DNA from: Fen-178 sp963722575
GTDB lineage: Bacteria > Acidobacteriota > Terriglobia > Bryobacterales > Bryobacteraceae
Assembly (NCBI GenBank): GCA_963722575.1
Contig: CAVRNR010000004.1
Coordinates: forward strand, 62,001-126,000
Reading direction: 5' to 3'
DNA length: 64,000 bases
Part shown: piece after piece, positions 9,746 through 17,708 of the stretch
How positions within the stretch are numbered: position 1 is the first letter of the stretch
Layout of the letters: the number at the start of each line of letters is the position of its first letter
Notes under the pieces: model-generated
The model's input: the letters and a program-made list of their open reading frames with translations, nothing else
Told to the model about the DNA's origin: nothing
Databases searched by the model: none
Translations under genes and position numbers: made by a program

Positions 9746-11047
9746 ATGTCTATACAGTTGTCCCATGGGTTTCAGGACCATAGAGAATTCCTGCAAGTAC
9801 TTCGGAATCTATGCGTTATCGGAGTGTCACTCCTGTTCTTATACGGTTGCTCGAACGGCGGCGCATCTACCTCGGAGGCTCCCGGCGGCGGTCCAGGCGG
9901 AAGGGGCGGCAGGAAGGGCGGCGGGGCCGGCGACGTGCCCGTCACCGTAGCGGTCGCCTCCCAGAAGGATGTCCCGGTGGAAATCCAGGTCATCGGCAAC
10001 GTGGAAGCCTACTCCACGATCTCTGTCAAGGCGCAGGTCGGCGGCCAGTTGACCACTGTCTACTTCCACGAGGGAGATTACGTCAAGACCGGCGACCTGC
10101 TGTTCACCATCGATCCGCGGCCGTTCCAGGCCGCGTTGGACCAGGCCACCGCCAACCTGGCGCAGAATCAGGCCGCGCTGGGCCAGGCCAAGGCCAACCT
10201 GGCGCGCGATACGGCGCAGAACAAATACACCCAGGCGAACGCCACCCGCTATGCCGAATTGTTCCAGGGCGGCGTGGTCTCCAAGGACCAGTCCGAACAG
10301 TTGCGCGCCGCCGCCGATGCCTCCAGCCAGGCGCTGGCTGCGGACCAGGCGGCCATTGAAAGCGCGACCGCCAACATCGGGGCCAGCAGGGCGGCCATCG
10401 ATAATGCCCGCGTCCAGCTCGGCTATACCAGCATCCGGTCGCCCATCGACGGCCGCACGGGCAACCTCAGCGTCAAGCAGGGCAACGTGGTGATGGCCAA
10501 CAGCCAGGAACTGGTCACCATCAATCAGCTCGAGCCTATCTACGTCACCTTTGCGGTCCCCGAAGATCAATTGCCGGCCATCAAGCGCTACATGGCGGAG
10601 CGGAAACTCGAAGTCCGCGCGGGGCCTCAGGACAACCCCGGCGACGAGGAGTCCGGGGTGCTCACGTTCATCGACAACGCGGTGGACATGACCACCGGCA
10701 CCATCAAGCTGAAGGGCACGTTCGCAAACTCCGATCACAAGCTGTGGCCCGGCCAGTTTGTGCGCGTCACCCTGCGGCTCACCATCCAGCCAAACGCCAT
10801 CGTGGTTCCGAACCAGGCCGTCCAGACCGGCCAGAACGGTTCGTTTGTTTACGTCGTGAAACAGGATCGGACAGTCGAGATGCGGCCCGTCACCACCGGC
10901 GCCCGCGTGGATCAGGACATGGTGGTGGACCAGGGTCTCCAACTGGGCGAGACGGTGGTCACCGAGGGCCAGTTGCGGTTGGCGCCGGGCAGCCGGGTGG
11001 TCGTGCGGGACGGCAGGGGGGCATCCGGGGGACGGTCGCGGAGCTAG
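9746..11047 (+). CDS. RND periplasmic adaptor lipoprotein
   Basis: Adaptor of 433 aa for the plus-strand pump. Unlike the adaptor at 7494 it is a predicted lipoprotein: a hydrophobic stretch ends LLFLYGC (lipobox Cys about residue 35), then a Gly-rich linker. Lipoyl half-motifs are visible (VKAQVGGQLTTVYFHEGDYV; GYTSIRSPIDGRTGNLSVKQ) around a long Ala/Gln-rich coiled-coil hairpin. The C-terminus is again Gly/Arg/Ser-rich. The first 15 residues before the hydrophobic stretch make the start uncertain; no strong Shine-Dalgarno precedes ATG 9746. The permease gene starts 13 bp after its stop. Confidence 0.93.
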   Translation: MSIQLSHGFQDHREFLQVLRNLCVIGVSLLFLYGCSNGGASTSEAPGGGPGGRGGRKGGGAGDVPVTVAVASQKDVPVEIQVIGNVEAYSTISVKAQVGGQLTTVYFHEGDYVKTGDLLFTIDPRPFQAALDQATANLAQNQAALGQAKANLARDTAQNKYTQANATRYAELFQGGVVSKDQSEQLRAAADASSQALAADQAAIESATANIGASRAAIDNARVQLGYTSIRSPIDGRTGNLSVKQGNVVMANSQELVTINQLEPIYVTFAVPEDQLPAIKRYMAERKLEVRAGPQDNPGDEESGVLTFIDNAVDMTTGTIKLKGTFANSDHKLWPGQFVRVTLRLTIQPNAIVVPNQAVQTGQNGSFVYVVKQDRTVEMRPVTTGARVDQDMVVDQGLQLGETVVTEGQLRLAPGSRVVVRDGRGASGGRSRS

Positions 11048-11060
11048 GCGGGGGCTCGGC

Positions 11061-14000
11061 GTGAACATTTCCGAAAATTTCATTCGCCGGCCGATTGCCA
11101 CCAGCCTCATCATGGCGGGCATCGCCATGTTCGGCGTCATCGCCTATCGCGCCCTGCCGGTCAGCGATCTGCCCCAGGTCGATTATCCCACCCTCACCGT
11201 TTCAGCCAACCTTCCCGGCGCCAACGCCGATACCATGGCCTCCGCCGTGGCCACGCCCCTGGAACGCCAGTTCACCATGATCGCCGGTCTGGATTCCATG
11301 ATCTCCAGCAGTTCCATGGGATCCACCCAGGTCACCCTCCAGTTCAATCTTGACCGGGACATCGACGGGGCCACCGTCGATGTGGAGACGGCCATTGCCG
11401 AGGCCATGCCCCTGCTGCCCCCCGGCATGCCCACGCCACCCTCGTTCCGTAAAGTGAATCCGGGGGATTCGCCCATCATCTTCCTCTTTCTGACCTCGCC
11501 CTCCATGCGTCTCTCCGACCTGGACGAATACGCCGAAACCCTCGTGGCGCAGCGCATTTCCATGGTCTCCGGCGTGGCCCAGGTGCAGGTCTTCGGCTCC
11601 GCCAAGTACGCGGTTCGGGTGCAGGTGGATCCCAATAAGTTGGCCGCCCGCCAGATCGGTTTGAACGAAATCGACGCCGCCCTGCAGAACTGGAATGTCA
11701 ATCTTCCCACCGGCACGCTCTACGGCGCCCACACGGCCTACAATGTCCAGGTCAACGGCCAGCTCATGCGGGCTCCTCAATACCGGCCCATGATCGTGGC
11801 CTACCGGAACGGCGCTCCGGTCCGCTTGCGCGACGTAGCCAACGTCATCGATAGCGTGCAGGACGACAAGCAGATTTCCCTCATCTACGGCGGCGAGTAT
11901 GGCACCGAGGGCACCCGTGGCATCAGCCTGTCGGTGATGCGCCAGCCGGGCACCAACACCATCGAAGTGGTCGACAGAATACGGGCTCTGATTCCGGCCT
12001 TCGAGGCCGAGATGCCCCCCACCGTGCACCTGGGAATTCGCGGCGACCGCTCCAAGAACATTCGCGAAGCGTTCCAGGATATCCAGTTCACCATGGCCGC
12101 CACGCTGGCCCTGGTGATCCTGGTGATCTTCCTGTTCCTGCGCAATTTCTCCGCCACCATGATCCCCGCCATGGCGCTGCCGTTCTCCATCGTCGGCACC
12201 TTCTCGGTCATGTACCTGCTGAATTTCAGCATGAACAATATCTCCATGATGGCGCTCATCCTCTCCATCGGCTTCGTGGTGGACGACGCCATCGTCATGT
12301 TGGAGAACATCGTCCGCCACATCGAGCACGGAGAGAAGCCGTACGCCGCGGCGCTCGCGGGTTCGAAGGAGATCGGCTTCACCATTGTCGCGATGACCCT
12401 CTCGCTGGCCGCGGTCTTCATTCCGATCCTGTTCATGTCGGGCATTCTGGGCCGCCTGTTCCGCGAGTTCGCGGTGACCATCTGCACCGCCATCCTGATT
12501 TCCGGCATGGTTTCCATCAGCCTGACTCCCATGCTGTGCAGCCGCTTTCTGCGGGAAATGAAACCCTCGGGCCACGGGTTCCTCTACCGCGCCCTGGAGC
12601 GGGTGTTTCAGGGCATGCTGAGTTCCTACAGCACCAGTCTCCGCTGGGTGCTGGGGCACCGCCCGGTGATGCTGTCGATGTTCTTCGTGGTCCTTGGAAT
12701 CACCGCTTGGCTGTATGTTGCCGTGCCCAAGGGATTCATTCCGGATACCGATAACGACACCTTCAACATCCAGACCGAAGCCGCGCAGGGCACTTCCTAT
12801 TACCAAATGGTCCGATACCAAAAACGGTTGGACGAGATCGTCGTGCGGGACCCGGACGTTGAGAGTTTCTACTCCAGTACCGGCGGCGGCTTTGGCGGAT
12901 CCTCCAACACCGGCCGGCTGATGATTAACCTGAAACCGCGCCGCCAGCGTGTGGCCACCGTGAACGACATCGTGAACCGGATTCGCCCCAAGGTTTCCAA
13001 CATCCCCGGATTGCGCGTTTACTTGACGGTTCCCCAAGCCATTCGCGTGGGCGGCCGCATGTCCAAGAGCAGCTACGATTACACGCTGTATGGGCCGGAC
13101 ACCCAACAACTGTACGCGGAAGCCCCCAAACTGGAGCGCATTGTCTCCCGCCTGCCGGGACTGCTGGAAGTCAACAGCGACCTGCAGATCAAGAACCCGC
13201 AGGTCAACATCGTCCTCGATCGCGACCGCGCCGCCGCCTTGAACCTGAACTGGAGCCAGGTTTCCGCGTCGCTCTACGACGCCTTCGGCCCGGAGTATTC
13301 CACCACCATCTATTCCCCCACCAACCAGTACGAGGTACTGCTCGAAATGCTCCCCCAGTTTCAGCAGCACACCGACGGGTTGAAGATGATCTATCTCAAA
13401 TCGGACACCGGGCAGATGGTGCCGCTCAGTGCCGTGGCGCGGCTGGAGGAGAACGCCGGACCGCAGAGTATCCCGCACTCCGGCCAACTGCCCTCCGTCA
13501 CCATCTCCTTCAGCCTCCGGCCGGGCACTTCCCTCGGCCAGGCCACTTCGGAGATCGAGGAAGCGGCCAAGGCGTCTCTGCCCGCCAACATTACCGGCGC
13601 CTTTCAGGGCACCGCCAAGGTCTTCCAGGATTCCATGAAGAACATGGGGATTCTGCTCATCGTGGCCATCGCCGTGGTCTACATCGTGCTCGGCATGTTG
13701 TACGAGAGCTATGTCCACCCCTTGACCATCCTCTCGGGATTGCCTGCCGCCGGCTTCGGCGCGCTGCTCACCCTGCTGCTGTTCCATATCGATCTCAGCA
13801 TCTACTCGTTTGTCGGCCTGATCATGCTCATCGGGATTGTGCAGAAGAATGCCATCATGCAGATCGATTTCGCCCTCGAGGCCGAGCGCAAGGAGCACAT
13901 TCCGCCGGCCGAGGCCATTTACCAAGGCTGCCTCATCCGCTTCCGCCCCATCATGATGACCACCATGTCGGCGCTGCTCGGCGGCCTTCCCATCGCGCTC

Positions 14001-14189
14001 GGCTACGGCGCGGGCGGCGAGACGCGCCGGCCCCTGGGCATGGCCGTGGTCGGCGGCCTGGCCTTTTCGCAGTTGATGACCCTGTATCTCACTCCCGTGG
14101 TTTATACCTATATGGCGGCGATTGTGGAACGATGGAATGCCTGGAAATCTCCCCGAGCCTTGTCCCCCGTCATGCAGGCGGGAGACTGA
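11061..14189 (+). CDS. RND efflux permease, MdtB/MdtC-like
   Basis: 1042 aa exporter with GTG start, preceded by a G-rich stretch (GGCGGGGGC) that could serve as ribosome binding site. The N-terminus MNISENFIRRPIATSLI is canonical. TM4 shows GFVVDDAIVMLENIVRH and TM10 GIVQKNAIMQIDFALEAE, keeping the Lys but with QK instead of the KK of the minus-strand pair. The two plus-strand permeases resemble each other more than either resembles the minus-strand pair, which suggests two separate duplications or acquisitions. Confidence 0.95.
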   Translation: MNISENFIRRPIATSLIMAGIAMFGVIAYRALPVSDLPQVDYPTLTVSANLPGANADTMASAVATPLERQFTMIAGLDSMISSSSMGSTQVTLQFNLDRDIDGATVDVETAIAEAMPLLPPGMPTPPSFRKVNPGDSPIIFLFLTSPSMRLSDLDEYAETLVAQRISMVSGVAQVQVFGSAKYAVRVQVDPNKLAARQIGLNEIDAALQNWNVNLPTGTLYGAHTAYNVQVNGQLMRAPQYRPMIVAYRNGAPVRLRDVANVIDSVQDDKQISLIYGGEYGTEGTRGISLSVMRQPGTNTIEVVDRIRALIPAFEAEMPPTVHLGIRGDRSKNIREAFQDIQFTMAATLALVILVIFLFLRNFSATMIPAMALPFSIVGTFSVMYLLNFSMNNISMMALILSIGFVVDDAIVMLENIVRHIEHGEKPYAAALAGSKEIGFTIVAMTLSLAAVFIPILFMSGILGRLFREFAVTICTAILISGMVSISLTPMLCSRFLREMKPSGHGFLYRALERVFQGMLSSYSTSLRWVLGHRPVMLSMFFVVLGITAWLYVAVPKGFIPDTDNDTFNIQTEAAQGTSYYQMVRYQKRLDEIVVRDPDVESFYSSTGGGFGGSSNTGRLMINLKPRRQRVATVNDIVNRIRPKVSNIPGLRVYLTVPQAIRVGGRMSKSSYDYTLYGPDTQQLYAEAPKLERIVSRLPGLLEVNSDLQIKNPQVNIVLDRDRAAALNLNWSQVSASLYDAFGPEYSTTIYSPTNQYEVLLEMLPQFQQHTDGLKMIYLKSDTGQMVPLSAVARLEENAGPQSIPHSGQLPSVTISFSLRPGTSLGQATSEIEEAAKASLPANITGAFQGTAKVFQDSMKNMGILLIVAIAVVYIVLGMLYESYVHPLTILSGLPAAGFGALLTLLLFHIDLSIYSFVGLIMLIGIVQKNAIMQIDFALEAERKEHIPPAEAIYQGCLIRFRPIMMTTMSALLGGLPIALGYGAGGETRRPLGMAVVGGLAFSQLMTLYLTPVVYTYMAAIVERWNAWKSPRALSPVMQAGD

Positions 14190-14237
14190 CGCATGTCAAC
14201 CTACAACCGTCGTGAAAAGATCGCCCGCAAGCGGGCC

Positions 14238-14290
14238 ATGGGCAAGCTAAAGCATGCCCCACCTGGTGGGGCATGCTTTAGCTTGCCCAT
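14238..14290. repeat. Perfect 26-bp inverted repeat inside the pump operon (repeat family A)
   Basis: Two 26-bp arms (14238-14263 and 14265-14290) are exact reverse complements around a single T. The arm core GGGGCATGCTTTAGCTTGCC recurs as single copies at 21078 and 48137. Transcribed, it would form a very stable hairpin in the 137-bp gap between the two permease genes. It could attenuate readthrough or protect the upstream mRNA; there is no U-tract, so it is not a classic intrinsic terminator. Confidence 0.9.
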
Positions 14291-14326
14291 TTCTTTTGTG
14301 GCGAGGCCTGAACGGGTGACACCCTC

Positions 14327-17300
14327 ATGAACATCTCCCAGACCTTCATCGAGCGGCCTATCGCCACCAGCCTGCTGATGGCCGCCATCGCCTTGTTTGG
14401 GGCCGTCGCCTACCGCGCCCTGCCGGTGAGCGATCTGCCCAACGTCGACTTGCCCACCCTCCTGGTCACCGCCAGCCTGCCCGGAGCGAGCCCCGAAACC
14501 ATGGCCGCCGCCGTGGCCACCCCGCTCGAAAACCAGTTCTCCACCATCGCCGGGTTGAATTCCATGTCTTCCACGAATTCGCTCGGCAGCACCCAGATCA
14601 CCCTCGAATTCGACCTCGCGCGCAAGCTCGACGGTGCCGCCGTGGACGTCCAAGCGGCCATCACCCAAGCCTCCCGCCTGCTGCCCCTGGGCATGCCCAC
14701 GCCGCCCACCTTCACCAAGGTGAACCCCGCCGACCAGCCCATCCTCTACATCGCCCTGACCTCGCCCACGCTGCCCCTGTGGACCCTGGATGAATACGCC
14801 GAGACGCGCCTGGCGCAGCGCGTCTCCATGATCTCCGGCGTGGCCCAGGTGCAGGTTCTGGGCGCCCAGAAGTACGCCGTGCACGTGCAGATGGACCCGC
14901 ACGCCCTGGCTTCCCGCCAAATCGGCATCAACGAGATCCAAACCGCGTTGACCAACTGGAATGTGAACCTGCCCACCGGCGCCATCATCGGTCCGCAACG
15001 CGCCTTCACCCTGCAAGCCAGCGGGCAGTTGATGTCCGCCGCGGCCTATCGTCCCGTGGTGGTGGCTTACCGCGACGGCTCGCCGGTGCGGTTGGAAGAA
15101 TTGGGCACCATCATCGACAGCGTCGAGGATGACAAGACGGCATCCTGGTTCTACGCGCATAACCAGCACAGCCGCGCCATCGTCCTGGCCATTCAGCGCC
15201 AGCCCGGAACCAATACCATCGAGGTGACCGACGGCGTCAAGAACCTGCTGCCGGTGTTCCAGGCGGAGATTCCTCCCTCGGTCCACATGGACATTCTGTA
15301 CGACCGCTCCGACACCATCCGCGAGTCGTACCGCGACGTGGAGTTCACCATGGTTTTGACGCTGGGACTGGTGGTCATGGTGATTTTCCTGTTCCTGCGA
15401 AACCTGTCCGCCACCATCATTCCCAGCCTGGCGCTGCCTTTCTCCATCATCGGGACCTTCGCCGTGATGTACCTTCTCAACTTCAGCCTGGACAATCTCT
15501 CGATGATGGCCCTGATCCTTTCCATAGGGTTCGTGGTGGACGACGCCATCGTCATGCTCGAGAACATTGTCCGGCACATCGAGTTGGGCGAGCAGCCCTT
15601 GCAGGCCTCGCTGAGAGGCTCGGGCGAGATCGGCTTCACCATCGTATCCATGACGCTGTCGCTGGCCGCCGTGTTCATCCCGGTGCTGTTTCTCGGCGGC
15701 GTGCTGGGCCGCCTGTTCAAGGAATTCGCCATCACCATTTGCGTCGCCATCCTGATCTCCGGTGTGGTTTCTGTGACCCTCACGCCCATGCTGTGCAGCC
15801 GCTTCCTGCGCTCGGCGCACGAGGAGAAGCGGAGCTGGTTCTATTACGCAACCGAGCGGTTCTTCGACGGCATGTTGCACGTCTACGACCGGTCCCTAAC
15901 ATGGGTGCTCCGCTACCGCCCGGTCACCATGGCCGTCTCGGCGCTGGTTCTGGCCGCCACTCTGTATATGTTCGTGACCATTCCCAAGGGCTTCATTCCG
16001 GACCAGGACACCGACCAGATGCAGGTCTACACCGAAGCCGCGCAGGGGACTTCTTACTACCAGATGGTGGACTACGAGCAGAAGATCGCCGACCTGGTGT
16101 CGAAGGACCCCAATGTGGATTCGCTGATGGCCAGCGTGGGCGGCACCACCGCCTCCAATCTGGGCGGGCCGAACTATGGGGAACTGGTGGTGCACCTGAA
16201 GCCGCGCGGTAAGCGGCGCTTGGGCGTCAACGACATCATCAAGGAATTGCGTCCCAAGCTGGCCGGCCTGGCGGGCATGAAATCTTACCTGCAGAATCCC
16301 CCCACCATCCAGATCGGCGGACAGGTCACCAAGAGTCTGTACCAGTTCTCGATGCAGACGCCGGACAAGGCCGAACTGTACGCCGATACGGCCAGGCTCC
16401 TGAAGCAGGTGGAGCAAGTGCCGGGCGTGGAGGATGTGGCCAGCGACGTGGCCGTCCAGACGCCGCAGGTCGACGTTACCATCGACCGCGACAAAGCTGC
16501 GGTGATGAACGTAAACGCCAATTTGATCGAGAACGCCCTCTACGACGCGTACGGCCCGCGCTGGGTCTCCACCATCTATGGTTCCGTGAACGAATACAAA
16601 GTGCTGCTGGAACTCGAGCCCAAGTACCAGGCCGATCCGCGCGCGCTCTCGCTGCTCTATTTCAAGAACAGCAACGGCAAACTGATTCCGCTCGACACCT
16701 TGGCCCACGTGGTTACCGAAACCGGGCCGCAGACCATCAACCATTACGGCCAGCTTCCCTCGGCCACCATCTCGTTCAACCTCCAGCCGGGCGCGTCCCT
16801 GGGTGAGGTGGTCAAACGCATCCAGGAGCTTGCCGGCCGCGAGCTGCCGGCCACCATCGGCACGCAATTCCAAGGCGCGGCCAAGGCCTTCCAGAGTTCC
16901 CTCGGAAACCTGTGGGTGCTGCTCATCATCGCCATCGCCGTGGTCTACATCGTGCTCGGTATTCTATACGAGAGTTACATCCACCCCATCACCATTCTCT
17001 CGGGCCTGCCTTCCGCCGGTTTCGGCGCGCTGATGACGCTGTTTCTCTTCCACATCGACCTGAACATCTATGCGTTCGTGGGCCTCATCATGCTGATCGG
17101 CATTGTGGAGAAGAACGCCATCATGCAGATCGATTTCGCCCTGGAAGCAGAACGCCAGCACGACCTGGCCCCCCGCGACGCCATCTACGAAGGCTGCCTG
17201 ATCCGTTTCCGCCCCATCATGATGACCACCATGTCGGCCATGCTGGGCGCCGTCCCCATTGCGCTCGGCTACGGCGCCGGCGGCGAGGCCCGCCAGCCGC

Positions 17301-17455
17301 TCGGCCTGGTGGTAGTGGGCGGGCTGCTGTTTTCGCAGCTCGTGACGCTCTACCTCACCCCCGTTTTCTACACCTACATGGCCGCGCTGCAGGCGCGCGT
17401 GCAAGGCTGGAAGCGAAGCAAGAAGCAAATAGCGGAAGCGCCCGTGGCTGGGTAA
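14327..17455 (+). CDS. RND efflux permease, MdtB/MdtC-like
   Basis: 1042 aa partner of the preceding permease. It starts MNISQTFIERPIATSLL, shows GFVVDDAIVMLENIVRH at TM4 and GIVEKNAIMQIDFALEAE at TM10. It is separated from the upstream permease by 137 bp holding a perfect palindrome, so the two may not be made in equal amounts. No outer-membrane factor gene follows. The operon may use the channel encoded at 1-1166 or one elsewhere. A composite hairpin element starts within 10 bp of its stop codon. Confidence 0.95.
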   Translation: MNISQTFIERPIATSLLMAAIALFGAVAYRALPVSDLPNVDLPTLLVTASLPGASPETMAAAVATPLENQFSTIAGLNSMSSTNSLGSTQITLEFDLARKLDGAAVDVQAAITQASRLLPLGMPTPPTFTKVNPADQPILYIALTSPTLPLWTLDEYAETRLAQRVSMISGVAQVQVLGAQKYAVHVQMDPHALASRQIGINEIQTALTNWNVNLPTGAIIGPQRAFTLQASGQLMSAAAYRPVVVAYRDGSPVRLEELGTIIDSVEDDKTASWFYAHNQHSRAIVLAIQRQPGTNTIEVTDGVKNLLPVFQAEIPPSVHMDILYDRSDTIRESYRDVEFTMVLTLGLVVMVIFLFLRNLSATIIPSLALPFSIIGTFAVMYLLNFSLDNLSMMALILSIGFVVDDAIVMLENIVRHIELGEQPLQASLRGSGEIGFTIVSMTLSLAAVFIPVLFLGGVLGRLFKEFAITICVAILISGVVSVTLTPMLCSRFLRSAHEEKRSWFYYATERFFDGMLHVYDRSLTWVLRYRPVTMAVSALVLAATLYMFVTIPKGFIPDQDTDQMQVYTEAAQGTSYYQMVDYEQKIADLVSKDPNVDSLMASVGGTTASNLGGPNYGELVVHLKPRGKRRLGVNDIIKELRPKLAGLAGMKSYLQNPPTIQIGGQVTKSLYQFSMQTPDKAELYADTARLLKQVEQVPGVEDVASDVAVQTPQVDVTIDRDKAAVMNVNANLIENALYDAYGPRWVSTIYGSVNEYKVLLELEPKYQADPRALSLLYFKNSNGKLIPLDTLAHVVTETGPQTINHYGQLPSATISFNLQPGASLGEVVKRIQELAGRELPATIGTQFQGAAKAFQSSLGNLWVLLIIAIAVVYIVLGILYESYIHPITILSGLPSAGFGALMTLFLFHIDLNIYAFVGLIMLIGIVEKNAIMQIDFALEAERQHDLAPRDAIYEGCLIRFRPIMMTTMSAMLGAVPIALGYGAGGEARQPLGLVVVGGLLFSQLVTLYLTPVFYTYMAALQARVQGWKRSKKQIAEAPVAG

Positions 17456-17460
17456 CGCCC

Positions 17461-17690
17461 TGCACTACTATCCATCACATTCTTCGCGCGCCGCGACGAA
17501 TGGTGGGGCAGGTTTTTAACCTGCGGCGGATTGTCAATCCGCCTGCCGCCCTTGGACGCGCCCGCCACGACCGCGGAGAATCGCCAACACCGTTTGCGGC
17601 TCGCCGCTATGCGGGGCAGATCGGAAATCTGGGGCGGCTTGGCAACCCGCCGGCTGCCAACCGGCGCGCAGCTTGCCAAGCTGCCCCACA
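17461..17690. repeat. Composite hairpin element, copy 1 (repeat family B)
   Basis: Starting 6 bp after the permease stop, about 90 bp (from TGCACTACTATCCATCACAT) is nearly identical to 45374-45470. The core (17503-17690) is bounded by inverted termini GTGGGGCAGG and CTGCCCCACA. It is packed with mini-hairpins such as CAGGTTTTTAACCTG, GGCGGATTGTCAATCCGCC and CAGATCGGAAATCTG. A 40-bp stretch near 17551-17590 is absent from copy 2. The arrangement looks like a non-coding mobile or structured element. Confidence 0.8.
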
Positions 17691-17708
17691 AGCGGTAAAA
17701 GGGAAGCT

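Noticed and set aside
11202..13925. 907-aa open frame on the minus strand within a permease gene
   Set aside because: It lies wholly opposite a well-supported RND gene and is His/Gly/Asp-rich with no motifs; it is the antisense shadow of high-GC coding DNA.
14201..15880. 559-aa minus-strand frame opposite the fourth permease
   Set aside because: Antisense shadow with low-complexity composition.
17461..17690. CRISPR-like array of short palindromes
   Set aside because: The hairpins are not identical, not regularly spaced and have no spacers; it is a composite repeat.
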